NCBI GenBank assembly: GCA_001940725.1
Contig: MDVR01000007.1
Location: 1 to 64,000 of the forward strand
Direction: 5' to 3'
DNA: 64,000 nt
From: Candidatus Heimdallarchaeota archaeon LC_2
GTDB lineage: Archaea; Asgardarchaeota; Heimdallarchaeia; Heimdallarchaeales; Kariarchaeaceae
Under the pieces are notes generated by a model. It was not told where the DNA came from. It saw only the letters and a list, made by a program, of their open reading frames with translations, and ran no database searches. A program made the position numbers and the translations under genes. The first letter of the stretch is position 1. The number at the start of each line of letters is the position of its first letter. Below, piece after piece: positions 55,082-64,000 of the stretch.

Positions 55082-55609
55082 ATGCTGAATTTTCGATCTG
55101 ATTTTTCTGAAAAATCTCCTTTAGATGGACCTCCATTTTCAATTATATTAAAAGAAAAAAAGAAAAAAAAGCTCAGGAAGATCTATCAATTAATCATTTT
55201 TCTCATGATTTTACTCACAATAATTAGATATTTTATTGAGGGTTCAATCCTGGTTGAAAGTTATCCGGTGTTATTCTTAATTTTAATTCCGACATTTTTT
55301 TTATTGATGGACAATTTAATATTAATTGAGGGCAATCATGGGAATTGGAAAGTGTCTAAAATAAAAATAATCAAGACATGGGGAATTGTATATTATTATG
55401 TTAACACTGAAAAAATTAAAATTGAGATCAATGTTGTATCCCATCTTCCAAAGTCAGTTTCACTTGTAACGATAAAAAATAAGATCCGGGATATAAATAT
55501 AAAAGCAATGAATTTTAAAGTTAAAGAATTTCAGGATGATTGTGAAATTATTAATTTATCAGTTGTTATAAAAAAACGTGGAAAACGGACGGGGATGATC
55601 ATTAAATGA
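55082..55609 (+). CDS. Two-helix membrane protein, unknown
   Basis: The 175-residue protein has a highly basic Lys-rich stretch (24-33), two membrane helices (about 36-54 and 60-82), and a soluble C-terminal domain of about 90 residues with alternating hydrophobic strands. No known family. GGAGGATG (55066-55073) lies upstream of the ATG at 55082 as a ribosome-binding site. It precedes another unknown gene at 55650 on the same strand, 40 bases downstream; they may be one unit. Confidence 0.55.
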   Translation: MLNFRSDFSEKSPLDGPPFSIILKEKKKKKLRKIYQLIIFLMILLTIIRYFIEGSILVESYPVLFLILIPTFFLLMDNLILIEGNHGNWKVSKIKIIKTWGIVYYYVNTEKIKIEINVVSHLPKSVSLVTIKNKIRDINIKAMNFKVKEFQDDCEIINLSVVIKKRGKRTGMIIK

Positions 55610-55649
55610 TTCACATTGATGAATAGAATTGAAAATTGAGGTGTATTAA

Positions 55650-56144
55650 ATGGAAAGACCTGAAATATTGCTTAGAACAACTATAGTTGAAGAATTTGCT
55701 CACAAATCCACACATATAACTTTAGATGAGATAATTAAAGCACTTCAAAATTGGCCAGGTGTATGGTGGAATGCATATTCACAAAAATACGGAATTGAAA
55801 TTAAAAAATTCCCATATGAGGCTCGAAATGGATTTTTCATTGATGTGGATAAAAGAATGGCAACCCATAGATTTTCCTCAAGTGGAATTGTTAGACGAGA
55901 TGAATTATTTGAAGAAAAAGAATATGAAAAAATTGTATTAAAACCTTACCAAAAATTATGGTACGACCTCTCTGATGCAAATCGATGTTATGCTGTATTA
56001 ATCACATCGATTAGAAAATTATCAACACCAATTAATGTAGAAGATTTTGGATTGTTTAACTCATGGGGGCGAGTATCACCCCAAGACCAATTTCATAGAC
56101 CGCGGGTAATAAAAGCAAGTTGGAATGATGAAGAAATCAAATAA
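55650..56144 (+). CDS. Conserved-looking soluble protein, unknown
   Basis: The 164-residue protein is rich in aromatic residues (NWPGVWWNAYSQKYG near 48) and has a DVDKRMATHRF segment. No membrane helix or signal peptide is present, and no domain is recognised. The compact mixed composition and the GAGGTG a few bases before the ATG (55638-55643) support a real gene. It converges with the gene at 56153. Confidence 0.5.
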   Translation: MERPEILLRTTIVEEFAHKSTHITLDEIIKALQNWPGVWWNAYSQKYGIEIKKFPYEARNGFFIDVDKRMATHRFSSSGIVRRDELFEEKEYEKIVLKPYQKLWYDLSDANRCYAVLITSIRKLSTPINVEDFGLFNSWGRVSPQDQFHRPRVIKASWNDEEIK

Positions 56145-56152
56145 AATTCAGT

Positions 56153-57940
56153 TCATATATTATCATAAAATTGTTTTTTATTCAGAGTAAATAATTTTAA
56201 TGTAGAAATTAAATACAATAAGACTAAAACAATTGCGATTAATTCGATACCATTGTAAAATGCACCTTGAAGTTCTGTGAGGTCATCTTTCGCAACAATC
56301 CAATCTTCATAACCCTTTATATATAATTCAGCAGCCCCTGTATAATTTCCTTGAGCATACTCAAAATTTCCTATTTCTAAAGTTACTTCTGCATCATTTA
56401 AGCTAGATCGATCCATCCACCTAAAAGCACCACCTTTCAAATCAGCCCTCAAGGCATTTAAACTATGAATTGCGGAATTATTATAATATGCACCTAAACG
56501 TCGAGCTACAGAATCTCTCTCAAACTCGGAATAATAAGGACTCGAGTTATCAGTAAATCCATAATCCGACATAGGAGAATCAATTTGAGAAGCGAATTTG
56601 TTGGTGTAAATTGGGAGACCCATTATCTGACCAAAATTTTTTAACCCTAGTTGTTTTATGTCCATCCTAGATTTTGCAACTACATCTGTCATACTTCTCC
56701 AGTCAGCTAAATTAAGAATCCCAAAACCGATTTCTCCATATTCATATTCTTTTTCCCCTTCAACGGTGTTCCAAATAAATTTTCGATCTTTTGAATCAAG
56801 AAAAATTATTGACATGAAATAAAACCCCACTGGCCATTCTTCATGGTATTCGGTTCTTATTTTATTTTTGAATTGTTCGGCAATTTGGTTTGTAATTTTT
56901 ATATAGGTTCCAGTAGAATTTGAATCTTCATTTTCCAAACTTTTAATATAATCAAAAATTGGATCTTCAAGATTATTAATTTGGATAAATTTTCCAGACA
57001 CTTGTAAATAAGGAAAAAGATTCGACAGGATTTTATCAAATTCTTTACCGGAATTAAGTACATTATCCAAATCTGTGTTTACTTTTATATATTCAGGGCC
57101 CCTTGGTCCAATTAATACTTGGTCAAAATGAACAATTGGATTGAGAAAATTATAATTGATATTTATAGGTGATCCTACAAATATGTTTTCAACTAACTCA
57201 GTGATTCTTATCGATAAAGTGTTCAACAAATTGTCCATATTGGAATTTTCAAAGTAGCTGGGATCAAAATGAGGTGCTGAAGCTGAAGGATCATAGAACA
57301 ACCCAGTTTTACCAACTATTCCAACATTTCTAATATCATCTTGATCTATTATCCCCTTCAAATTGCCTAGGCGAAACCAGTGTTTAGCATTTGTATTATT
57401 TATTTCACTGTCTATTTCTGTAAAATTAAGAAGATGGAGGGTGTAACCATTTTCATTATTATATGGTTTTAAATAATTGGAAAATGACCCCATGTCAATC
57501 ACAAAACCAGATTGTTCAATAATCACATTATCGAAATATTCTGCAGTCATTCCACCATCTACATCATTGTTAAGATAATACGGAATATTGTCTAACAAAT
57601 TATTATGTTCATTGGATGCCATTGTTTCCAAATTATAGGTGATCTTATTTTGAATCCCCCAAAATCGATCCCTGATAAACATTACCTGCTGATCTATTTT
57701 GTCTTCTGATGGATAAACTGATTCTCCAACTATGTTTTTTGGTAAAGTGTTATCTAAAATCGGGATAAGATCTGATGAAATATCATCAAAGCCCCATAAT
57801 TTAATTGAGATCTCAATAGGTAAATTAATTTCTTTAAATCCAGATTTAAGATCCCCTGTATCTAGGGAATTTGCCGGGTTTGCAAGTAACAGAATCACAA
57901 GAATTGCCAATCCATTAAATATGAATTTCTTATTACCCAC
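56153..57940 (-). CDS. Secreted and anchored protein with a possible degenerate metalloprotease domain
   Basis: The 595-residue protein has a signal peptide (about 8-26) and a C-terminal membrane helix (about 563-585). Near residue 430 the segment LGLKNFGQIMGLPIYTN is followed about 18 residues later by SPMSDYGF. These have the spacing of a metzincin active site (HExxHxxGxxH) and Met-turn, but His/Glu positions are replaced by Lys, Asn, Gln and Tyr, so zinc binding appears lost. A helical, TPR-like stretch (AEVTLEIGNFEYAQGNYTGAAELYIKGYEDW) sits before the anchor. Binding without cleavage is one guess. The family call is tentative; the surface anchoring is well supported. Confidence 0.5.
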   Translation of the reverse strand: MGNKKFIFNGLAILVILLLANPANSLDTGDLKSGFKEINLPIEISIKLWGFDDISSDLIPILDNTLPKNIVGESVYPSEDKIDQQVMFIRDRFWGIQNKITYNLETMASNEHNNLLDNIPYYLNNDVDGGMTAEYFDNVIIEQSGFVIDMGSFSNYLKPYNNENGYTLHLLNFTEIDSEINNTNAKHWFRLGNLKGIIDQDDIRNVGIVGKTGLFYDPSASAPHFDPSYFENSNMDNLLNTLSIRITELVENIFVGSPININYNFLNPIVHFDQVLIGPRGPEYIKVNTDLDNVLNSGKEFDKILSNLFPYLQVSGKFIQINNLEDPIFDYIKSLENEDSNSTGTYIKITNQIAEQFKNKIRTEYHEEWPVGFYFMSIIFLDSKDRKFIWNTVEGEKEYEYGEIGFGILNLADWRSMTDVVAKSRMDIKQLGLKNFGQIMGLPIYTNKFASQIDSPMSDYGFTDNSSPYYSEFERDSVARRLGAYYNNSAIHSLNALRADLKGGAFRWMDRSSLNDAEVTLEIGNFEYAQGNYTGAAELYIKGYEDWIVAKDDLTELQGAFYNGIELIAIVLVLLYLISTLKLFTLNKKQFYDNI

Positions 57941-58029
57941 ATTGATCAGATAAGTTAAACAAAATTAAACCTAGTGAATTACACATGTTAGATAATGACT
58001 TGTAATTATATTTTTATAAAATTGTTTAG

Positions 58030-59646
58030 CTAACCAGAAGTCCATACTTCAGTTAATCTATCATTGGCCTTCTTCATTGATTTTTTATCCACCTTTAACT
58101 TATCAACCATTAGCGATTGAGAATTGAAGAAAGTATCTCTCAGTTGTGATGGGTTATCTAATAAATTTTCAATAGAAGACATTTGAGCTTGAATATCTCG
58201 GGTCAATAATGCCTTTTCCAACCAATCAGATAAAATTTTTCTAGAATTTGGAACAGTTAAATCATAATAAACTGTCTTAGCACCACCAAGTAAACTTTCT
58301 TTCTTTGGCTTTTTGAAAGTTTCAGGTAAATGAACTGGCGGAACAACTACAAAATAAAATTCACCATTTTTTGAATATTGGAAAATATAAAGGGGTATTT
58401 TTAGTTCAACTAATTTTGCATTACCAGTATCACCTATAATTGAAGAGGAAATCATTTTTGCTGTTTGGGTTTGCATATTAGAAACAATATCATTTGTCCA
58501 TTCATTACGCAAATCTTTGAATTTAGTTAAAGTAGATAAAACATCATCCCGTTCTTCTTTTATCACTTTCATTTCTTTATCCCGCGTTTTTTCGATTTTT
58601 GATGATTCTTCTTTCAAGACTTCTTTATCCATTTCTGCTCTATTTGCTAGAAATTCAACTTCAATTCGGAAATTTTCCCTTAAATCTTCTTCCTTAGTTT
58701 TAGTATTTTTTACTTGTCGAGTTGCAAAGCCAACTGCAGCGCGTAGTGTTTCAGTTTCATCGGATAATTGCTTCAATAACCGATCAATCTTTTGAATATC
58801 TTCTGCTTTTTTTGCTGTTTTAGTTAGTTTTTCTAAAATTTGAATTGAGGATTCAATTGGTTTTTCATCCCTTCGAATATTTTTAGCGACTCCATCAAGG
58901 AAATTCTGCAAATTGATTTCAACTTTTGATGCCATATCATTCTCAAATTTTTTAGTATCTGCTGCAAGTTTTTTATCTCTAGCCCCTAAATCTCGTTTAA
59001 GATTTTGATGCTTGTTTGTAATTTCAACCTTCCAAAATTGAGTTTTTTCTTTATAATTAGTCTCTGCTAGATTTGCCTCCTCTAATAGTACTTTTTCAAC
59101 TAAATCCAATCTATCCTTGATGTTTTTCTTAAGGGAAGCGTCATCGTACACACGAGTATTGATTTTTCCAAATTCTTCTTTTAATTCTTCTTTAGATCTA
59201 AGTGAAGGAAAGTTGTGAAAACCAGACACAGCACCTCTAGGTGATCTTAAAAGATCTTCAATAATCTCAACTTGTTTTAAGGTGTACCCCCCTACCAATT
59301 CGGTTTGTGAAGATCCAAATTCCATTAATTTATCATATAACTTATTTAATCTAAGATTGTTTTTGTCACCACAAAATTCCTTTATTTCAGTTAAAGTGGA
59401 TAACTGCATTATCGGTAAGGGTATACTTTCCTTCGAAATTCCATTAATTGGAATGTATTGTCCAATTTTTGTTTTGAAAAGGTATATAGGAAAATTAACT
59501 TTAGAAATTCTATCAAGGGATTTTGCTCGATTCACTTTTCCACTATCGATAAAATCAGAGGCTAGAAGAAGCATTCCGGTAATTTCAGCTTTTTTATCTT
59601 CGTCATCCGATAAACTTGAATTATGAAATGCTAATTGAATACTCAC
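58030..59646 (-). CDS. Coiled-coil protein with similar end modules
   Basis: The 538-residue protein has a long, highly charged coiled-coil centre (about 155-380), flanked by two segments of similar look. The N-terminal one is SKVNFPIYLFKTKIGQYIPINGIS (near 48), and the C-terminal one is ELKIPLYIFQYSKNGEFYFVVVPP (near 410). No signal peptide or membrane helix is seen. No family recognised. It sits between a secreted protein gene and the ABC transporter genes, all on the minus strand, separated from the ATPase by 70 bases. Confidence 0.6.
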   Translation of the reverse strand: MSIQLAFHNSSLSDDEDKKAEITGMLLLASDFIDSGKVNRAKSLDRISKVNFPIYLFKTKIGQYIPINGISKESIPLPIMQLSTLTEIKEFCGDKNNLRLNKLYDKLMEFGSSQTELVGGYTLKQVEIIEDLLRSPRGAVSGFHNFPSLRSKEELKEEFGKINTRVYDDASLKKNIKDRLDLVEKVLLEEANLAETNYKEKTQFWKVEITNKHQNLKRDLGARDKKLAADTKKFENDMASKVEINLQNFLDGVAKNIRRDEKPIESSIQILEKLTKTAKKAEDIQKIDRLLKQLSDETETLRAAVGFATRQVKNTKTKEEDLRENFRIEVEFLANRAEMDKEVLKEESSKIEKTRDKEMKVIKEERDDVLSTLTKFKDLRNEWTNDIVSNMQTQTAKMISSSIIGDTGNAKLVELKIPLYIFQYSKNGEFYFVVVPPVHLPETFKKPKKESLLGGAKTVYYDLTVPNSRKILSDWLEKALLTRDIQAQMSSIENLLDNPSQLRDTFFNSQSLMVDKLKVDKKSMKKANDRLTEVWTSG

Positions 59647-59716
59647 ATTTAAACTATATTTGTTAATATTATTAAGCGATTCTAATTGGTTTCAGTCTTT
59701 AGGTAAATCTAATATC

Positions 59717-60406
59717 TTACACAACATTTCCTTGAGATAATACAATTACTCGATCTGCATAGCGTTTCAAACTCTCATTATGGGAAGCGACAATTACTGT
59801 TGTACCTTGACGACTAATCCTTCTCAATAAATTCATAATGTTTTCTGCATTGTCAATATCCAAATTTGCAGTAGGTTCATCAGCAAAGATTACCTTGGGA
59901 TTTTTTACTAAAGCACGGGCAATTCCAACCCTCTGAGCTTGACCACCTGATAATTGACCTGGAAATTTAGGAAAATGTTCATCATGTAAATCCAATCTCC
60001 TTAGTAATTCCTTAGCCTTAGCACGGATTTTACCAGCGTCTTCTTTCTCAGGATATAACGGAACTTCAACATTCTCAAGGGCTGTCAGGTTAGGTATTAA
60101 TTCCCATGATTGAAAAATAAATCCAACATGATTTCTTCTAAGTTTAGTTAGTTCCTTTTCACTATATTTTGTTATATCCTCACCCATAAAATTGATAGTA
60201 CCCTCAGTAGGATTATCTAAACCAGATAACATGTTTAACATAGTAGATTTTCCAGATCCACTTTCTCCTCTGATCAATATCAATTCAGCCTCGTAAAACT
60301 TGACGTTAATATTACTGATAGCTCTAACTATTTCAGAGCGTCCTCTCTTGTATTCTTTCACTAGATTTTCGGTTTCAATTATAACTTCTACACTCATTTT
60401 AATCAA
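59717..60406 (-). CDS. ABC transporter ATPase, MacB/LolD-like
   Basis: The 229-residue protein contains Walker A GESGSGKST near 47-55, LSGGQAQR near 145-152, Walker B VIFADEP and the switch SHNE. It belongs to the same LolD/MacB branch as the ATPase at 44265. The permease gene precedes it on the same strand, with a 4-base overlap (60403-60406), so they form one transporter. Confidence 0.93.
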   Translation of the reverse strand: MIKMSVEVIIETENLVKEYKRGRSEIVRAISNINVKFYEAELILIRGESGSGKSTMLNMLSGLDNPTEGTINFMGEDITKYSEKELTKLRRNHVGFIFQSWELIPNLTALENVEVPLYPEKEDAGKIRAKAKELLRRLDLHDEHFPKFPGQLSGGQAQRVGIARALVKNPKVIFADEPTANLDIDNAENIMNLLRRISRQGTTVIVASHNESLKRYADRVIVLSQGNVV

Positions 60407-61623
60407 AGTCCCCTGAAAGCCTCACTCGGGCTAACTTGTAAAACACGCCAGCTAACTAAAAGCATCCCTGGTAATGTAACTATTACTGTTATCCCGAAGG
60501 AAACTAGTACCGATTCCTTGCTTAGTAAGCTGGTTGTCGAAAAATCTGAAAGATAGAATAGTAACCCTTGGGCCATTGAAACCCCAAAAATAAATCCAAC
60601 AAATGCTATTGTCAATATTTCAGCCATCAAGGTAGTACGAACGGATGATTGAGCATACCCCATCGCTTTCAATATTGCAATCTCTCTTCTTCTAAATCGA
60701 GAAATTAGATATGCGAACATGGTCGTTAGGATAATGCCACCTAAAACCACAAACAAGAGATTTGCCCAGTTCTGAATCGCCTCGTCTTCGGCTTTATCGG
60801 TTGGTAAACTATCAGGTTGAGGTTCCCAATCTCCATGCTCTCCAATTCTGTTTTCTTTAAGAAGGCCTTTGATCTGTGTATTCAATGCAGTAACTAGCTT
60901 GTTTGCCCCTCTTGAAATAATATTTCCAGGTACTACGAAAGTAATACTATAAGTATAAGCATCTGCTGTTGTTTTGCCAAATAATTTTAATAAGCTTTCA
61001 AATTTCGATTTATCGGCAAAGATCCAAAGCCTATCCTCATCACCTTGTTCCTGGATTTGACTCGAATCGAATTTACCAGATACTCGTAATTCTATGGGAT
61101 CAGAACCTGCTTTTTCAAATGTAAATAACTGACCAACTGCAATTTCTGTATCTACGACTACACCAGTCGAAGAAGAATTGTATATTTGTTTAGAACCTGA
61201 TGGAACCAAGATATGACTTTTTGAGGTTGGGTATTCCCCAGCTGAGACCAAACTTGGTTTAACAAATTCACTATACCATGGATGATGTATATCCATACTG
61301 TAAAGTCGGATATACGGATCCAGTTCCGCATAATGAAATATAATACTTGTCTCTATCTTAATATCATCGTCACTATCTTCAATTAAAAGTATATCACTTA
61401 ATATTTTAGTTCCCTGAGCATAGGTAACGGTTTTACTATCCTCTTGGTACATTGAGACTCCTTTTTGTTCTAGTATTCCATCTGTTCTCATATCATCTAA
61501 AGTATCAATATAAAATGCAATGAAGGTTGATACAATTCCAAAAATCATTAGAAAAACAAAAAATCTACGTTTTGATCGAAATGTAAATCGAACTGATTTC
61601 TTGAAAACTCGAAAATTACCCAT
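60403..61623 (-). CDS. ABC transporter permease with one FtsX domain
   Basis: The 406-residue protein has a first membrane helix (about 22-42), an outer domain of about 240 residues, and three helices at the end (about 288-310, 335-360, 370-395), the single-FtsX MacB layout. RREIAILKAMGYAQSSV is the typical cytoplasmic coupling loop. Unlike the 44978 permease it is a half-size unit and probably works as a dimer. No regulator gene is adjacent. Substrate unknown. Confidence 0.88.
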   Translation of the reverse strand: MGNFRVFKKSVRFTFRSKRRFFVFLMIFGIVSTFIAFYIDTLDDMRTDGILEQKGVSMYQEDSKTVTYAQGTKILSDILLIEDSDDDIKIETSIIFHYAELDPYIRLYSMDIHHPWYSEFVKPSLVSAGEYPTSKSHILVPSGSKQIYNSSSTGVVVDTEIAVGQLFTFEKAGSDPIELRVSGKFDSSQIQEQGDEDRLWIFADKSKFESLLKLFGKTTADAYTYSITFVVPGNIISRGANKLVTALNTQIKGLLKENRIGEHGDWEPQPDSLPTDKAEDEAIQNWANLLFVVLGGIILTTMFAYLISRFRRREIAILKAMGYAQSSVRTTLMAEILTIAFVGFIFGVSMAQGLLFYLSDFSTTSLLSKESVLVSFGITVIVTLPGMLLVSWRVLQVSPSEAFRGL

Positions 61624-61803
61624 AATTTCTCTACATCACTAGTTAATAGTTTATTTTATATTAATTTATACAAAATAGTTTGATACTTCGATGATTAATT
61701 CCATATGAAAGGGTAAATTACCAAACCATTAATTCAATGGGATTCAGAACAATTTGTAACCGATCTTCTAATAAATTAAAACAAATGACAGATAATCATA
61801 CAT

Positions 61804-62769
61804 ATGCGATCTGTTGCAGTGTTAGGTGCCACTGGGGCTTTGGGAAAAGCTACAGTTGATGAATTGATCAAACAAAAAATCTCAGTCAAAATATTGGTGA
61901 GAGATATTGAAAAATACAAAGCATTATACCCAAAGCAAAAAGTCCCAGGAAGGGTTAATGCGGTTCAAGGAGATTTAGATACAAATCAATCAATAGCAAC
62001 TGTTATGGAAAACATTGATACAGTATTCCTCTGTTATAATACGAATTTACAATATTGGGAAAGAGATATGATAAATTGGACTGATAAAATTGCGAAAGTT
62101 GCAGCTGCATTGGAAGCACGAATCATTTACCCAGGATGTAAATTAAATTACGGTATTAAAGATGCACCAATATCTGAGGAAGACACCCAAAATGCCAATT
62201 CTGAAATTGGTCAATTAAAAATTGCTTTGGAAAAGCGATTATACAGAGCTGCCCAAGAGGGAGCCAAATTAACAATTATTAGATTTTCACCAATTTATGG
62301 CCCTGCAGATTTTAATTCTCAATTTTCAAAAGTCTTTGAAGCGGCCATAAAAAATCGTGCAAGTACTTGGATCGGAAATGTAGATATTAATCATGATTTC
62401 CTTTATAGTAAAGATGCAGCTAATGTTTTTGTCAAAGCAGCTCTTTCAGAAAATGCTGTGAATAAAGTATTCCATTTTGAAGGGAAAAAGATCTTGGTTA
62501 AGGAATGGATATCGAAAATATATAAATTCGTAGGGAGCGAGATTCCCTATAAATATAATATCCAATCTGAGTTAGAAGATAAAATCAAAGGTTTATTCTC
62601 CAAGGAGAAAAAGCTGAAAAATCAATTAAGGTATTTTACTGAAAATGAAATTTATTTTGATGGATCTTTATTTAAAAAAGAGATTGGAAGTGTTCAAATC
62701 ACTCCTTTCGATACATCACTTCCTGAAACTCTTGATTGGTACAAATATTGGTTTCAAAATCAATCATAA
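61804..62769 (+). CDS. NmrA/SDR-like NAD(P)-binding protein
   Basis: The 321-residue protein starts with a Rossmann fold, VAVLGATGALGKATVDEL (4-21), then VQGDLDTNQSIATVMENIDTVFL, and a late IIRFSPIYGPADFN segment, as in NmrA-like and atypical SDR proteins. There is no standard YxxxK pair in the usual place (RIIYPGCKLNYGIKD is nearest), so catalysis is not assured. It could be a redox sensor or an epimerase/reductase. It overlaps the convergent GNAT gene by 6 bases. Confidence 0.82.
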   Translation: MRSVAVLGATGALGKATVDELIKQKISVKILVRDIEKYKALYPKQKVPGRVNAVQGDLDTNQSIATVMENIDTVFLCYNTNLQYWERDMINWTDKIAKVAAALEARIIYPGCKLNYGIKDAPISEEDTQNANSEIGQLKIALEKRLYRAAQEGAKLTIIRFSPIYGPADFNSQFSKVFEAAIKNRASTWIGNVDINHDFLYSKDAANVFVKAALSENAVNKVFHFEGKKILVKEWISKIYKFVGSEIPYKYNIQSELEDKIKGLFSKEKKLKNQLRYFTENEIYFDGSLFKKEIGSVQITPFDTSLPETLDWYKYWFQNQS

Positions 62770-63654
62770 ATCGGTGTTTACACTATATCTAATTGTTTCA
62801 TGCGAAAGTTTCATGTTAAAGTAATTCTCTATACTTGGATGGTATTCATTTACTCGAATAATTCTTAATCTTGAGATACCTTTCGATTTCCAAAAGGTAA
62901 GCGTTTCTGCAATTAAATTTCTCAGAACTTTAGGTTCTTTAGAATGAGGTCCATATAGAATAGCACGGGGTTCTTCTTTTTCTACCGTAAGAAATGAAGC
63001 AGCGAAGCCTACAAGTATATTTTTATCATCTTCAACTGCAACCCATGAGTTATTAGCAATATCGGGTAATTGCGTCCCTAAATTTACAAATTCACTTTTT
63101 GAGATAAAAATATATGAAGTCTTATCTAAATCTGGTTTAATTATCGTATCATAAATAATTGGTAATTCAGCTATATTAACTGCCCTCATCACATAACCCT
63201 CAGGAAGTTCTTCAGTATACCATTCAGTTTGTACGTTGTAAGAAGTAATTAATATCCTCTCCTTGGAGAATCCACTATCCATTAAACTACTAATTAATGG
63301 TGAAAATATAGGCAAATCAACTCGAAAAATATTGGCTTGGGTTCTTGATGAAGCTAACCATTCAATCAATAGTGGTTTTAAAGTAGATCCAGTTTCTTCC
63401 AATTGAAAATTACCCATCCAAAATAATCTTAAAAAGGAAAATTCATTGGAAAAACCAACTGTGAGGGCACTTCGCAACTGATCTGATGAATCTACTACCA
63501 CCCACCAATTACCATTTGTTGATTCAGTTTCTTCAACATCAAGTAGAAATTGACCAAGTCCTGAACCATCATCTCCACTCTCATGTAGGAGGGATTGAAG
63601 TCTTAGTTTCAGATCTCCATCTCCTTTACGAACTTGAAATGTCATGTCTCTCAA
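62764..63654 (-). CDS. GNAT-like acetyltransferase
   Basis: The 296-residue protein shows two GNAT-like halves. The C-terminal half has SWVAVEDDKNILVGFAASFL, RAILYGPHSKEPKVLRNLIAETLTFWKSKGISRLRI and a final NYFNMKLSH, a usual order. The acetyl-CoA loop lacks the clear RxxGxG/A seen at 8643, so binding is less certain. Substrate unknown. It is divergent from fumC. Confidence 0.65.
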   Translation of the reverse strand: MRDMTFQVRKGDGDLKLRLQSLLHESGDDGSGLGQFLLDVEETESTNGNWWVVVDSSDQLRSALTVGFSNEFSFLRLFWMGNFQLEETGSTLKPLLIEWLASSRTQANIFRVDLPIFSPLISSLMDSGFSKERILITSYNVQTEWYTEELPEGYVMRAVNIAELPIIYDTIIKPDLDKTSYIFISKSEFVNLGTQLPDIANNSWVAVEDDKNILVGFAASFLTVEKEEPRAILYGPHSKEPKVLRNLIAETLTFWKSKGISRLRIIRVNEYHPSIENYFNMKLSHETIRYSVNTDL

Positions 63655-63772
63655 ATGTTACATGTTTTTTGGCATTAATAAAGTTAATTCAAAGGAAAAA
63701 AAAAGAGTTTAGTTGAAAATCAGATCATACAAATAAACACAGATATTTGAATTAGAATTTAATATCACTCTT

Positions 63773-64000
63773 ATGTCATCACAAGAAATTAGGATTGAAA
63801 ACGATACTATGGGTGAAGTTGAGGTACCCAGTAACGCAATTTGGGGAGCTCAGACTCAACGGTCTATTCAAAATTTTCAAATTTCAACTAGAAGATTTCC
63901 AAAATCTTTCATTATTGCTCTAACTCAGGTTAAAAGAGCATGTGCAATTGCAAATGGTGAATTGGGAGTAATAGAGAGAGACATAGCTGAAGTAATTACA
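63773..64000 (+). CDS. fumC: Fumarate hydratase class II, 5' part (cut by the window end)
   Basis: The visible 76 codons read RIENDTMGEVEVPSNAIWGAQTQRS then NFQIS and FIIALTQVKRACAIANGELG, the standard N-terminus of class II fumarases, which interconvert fumarate and malate. Aspartase and argininosuccinate lyase share the superfamily, but GAQTQRSIQNF is the FumC/aspartase form, so aspartase is the main alternative. The gene continues beyond the window. ATG 63773 is the start; GTG or other starts upstream are not needed. Confidence 0.88.
   Translation, partial: MSSQEIRIENDTMGEVEVPSNAIWGAQTQRSIQNFQISTRRFPKSFIIALTQVKRACAIANGELGVIERDIAEVIT

Noticed and set aside
1..64000. CRISPR array or cas genes
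   Set aside because: No array of short regular repeats and no Cas-like protein; the only repeats are the two long tandem duplications and the operator array.

Overview
The window reads as AT-rich (roughly 30% GC by eye) archaeal DNA. Archaeal markers are ribosomal protein L15e, the RNase P proteins Rpp30 and Pop5, the exosome-linked RNA-binding protein of COG1325, and a tRNA-Arg interrupted by a canonical bulge-helix-bulge intron. Many enzymes look bacterial in type (GlpD, an unusual IleRS, FumC, HutI, a TetR/ABC cassette). A eukaryote-like leucine-rich-repeat protein and a large set of anchored surface proteins add to this mixture, which would fit an Asgard lineage such as Heimdallarchaeia. 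That placement is an inference from gene content and was not tested by phylogeny.

Layout. 0-1.5 kb: a 445-bp tandem repeat leading into a membrane protein with a thioredoxin-like tail. 1.7-6.2 kb: nadC, an A-type Fe-S protein, glpD, a LigB-type dioxygenase, a DinB-like protein. 6.3-8.6 kb: an information-processing operon (L15e, COG1325, Rpp30, Pop5) followed by a candidate structured RNA. 9.7-13 kb: a three-gene 2-hydroxyacyl-CoA dehydratase/activase operon. 13-17 kb: tRNA-Arg(UCG) and ileS, disrupted by a perfect 665-bp tandem duplication. 18-24 kb: DoxX-like protein, surface proteins, a membrane-spanning beta-helix/winged-helix regulator, adenosine deaminase. 24.1-25.3 kb: an orphan tnpB. 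25.4-37.4 kb: aconitase, DegV, acyl-CoA ligase, HutI, a duplicated winged-helix regulator, two aminotransferases, an ACT protein. 37.5-43.5 kb: a large surface protein, a NosR/NapH-type Fe-S membrane protein, small proteins. 43.5-47.4 kb: TetR plus MacB-like ABC transporter behind four phased operators. 47.5-52 kb: repeat-containing surface protein, RHH protein, LRR protein, RidA, HEAT protein. 52-55 kb: aldehyde ferredoxin oxidoreductase with a D-2-hydroxyacid dehydrogenase. 55-64 kb: unknown proteins, a possible degenerate metalloprotease, a coiled-coil protein, a second ABC transporter, an NmrA/SDR protein, a GNAT protein and the start of fumC.

How it fits together (inference). Aminotransferases, a D-2-hydroxyacid dehydrogenase, the 2-hydroxyacyl-CoA dehydratase, AOR, acyl-CoA ligase, HutI, aconitase and fumarase are what an organism degrading amino acids through 2-oxo and 2-hydroxy acids would carry. 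The most unusual items are the beta-helix/TM/winged-helix protein at 20.2 kb, the duplicated tRNA/ileS locus, the phased TetR operators, the possible inactive metalloprotease at 56-58 kb and the candidate RNA at 8.5 kb.
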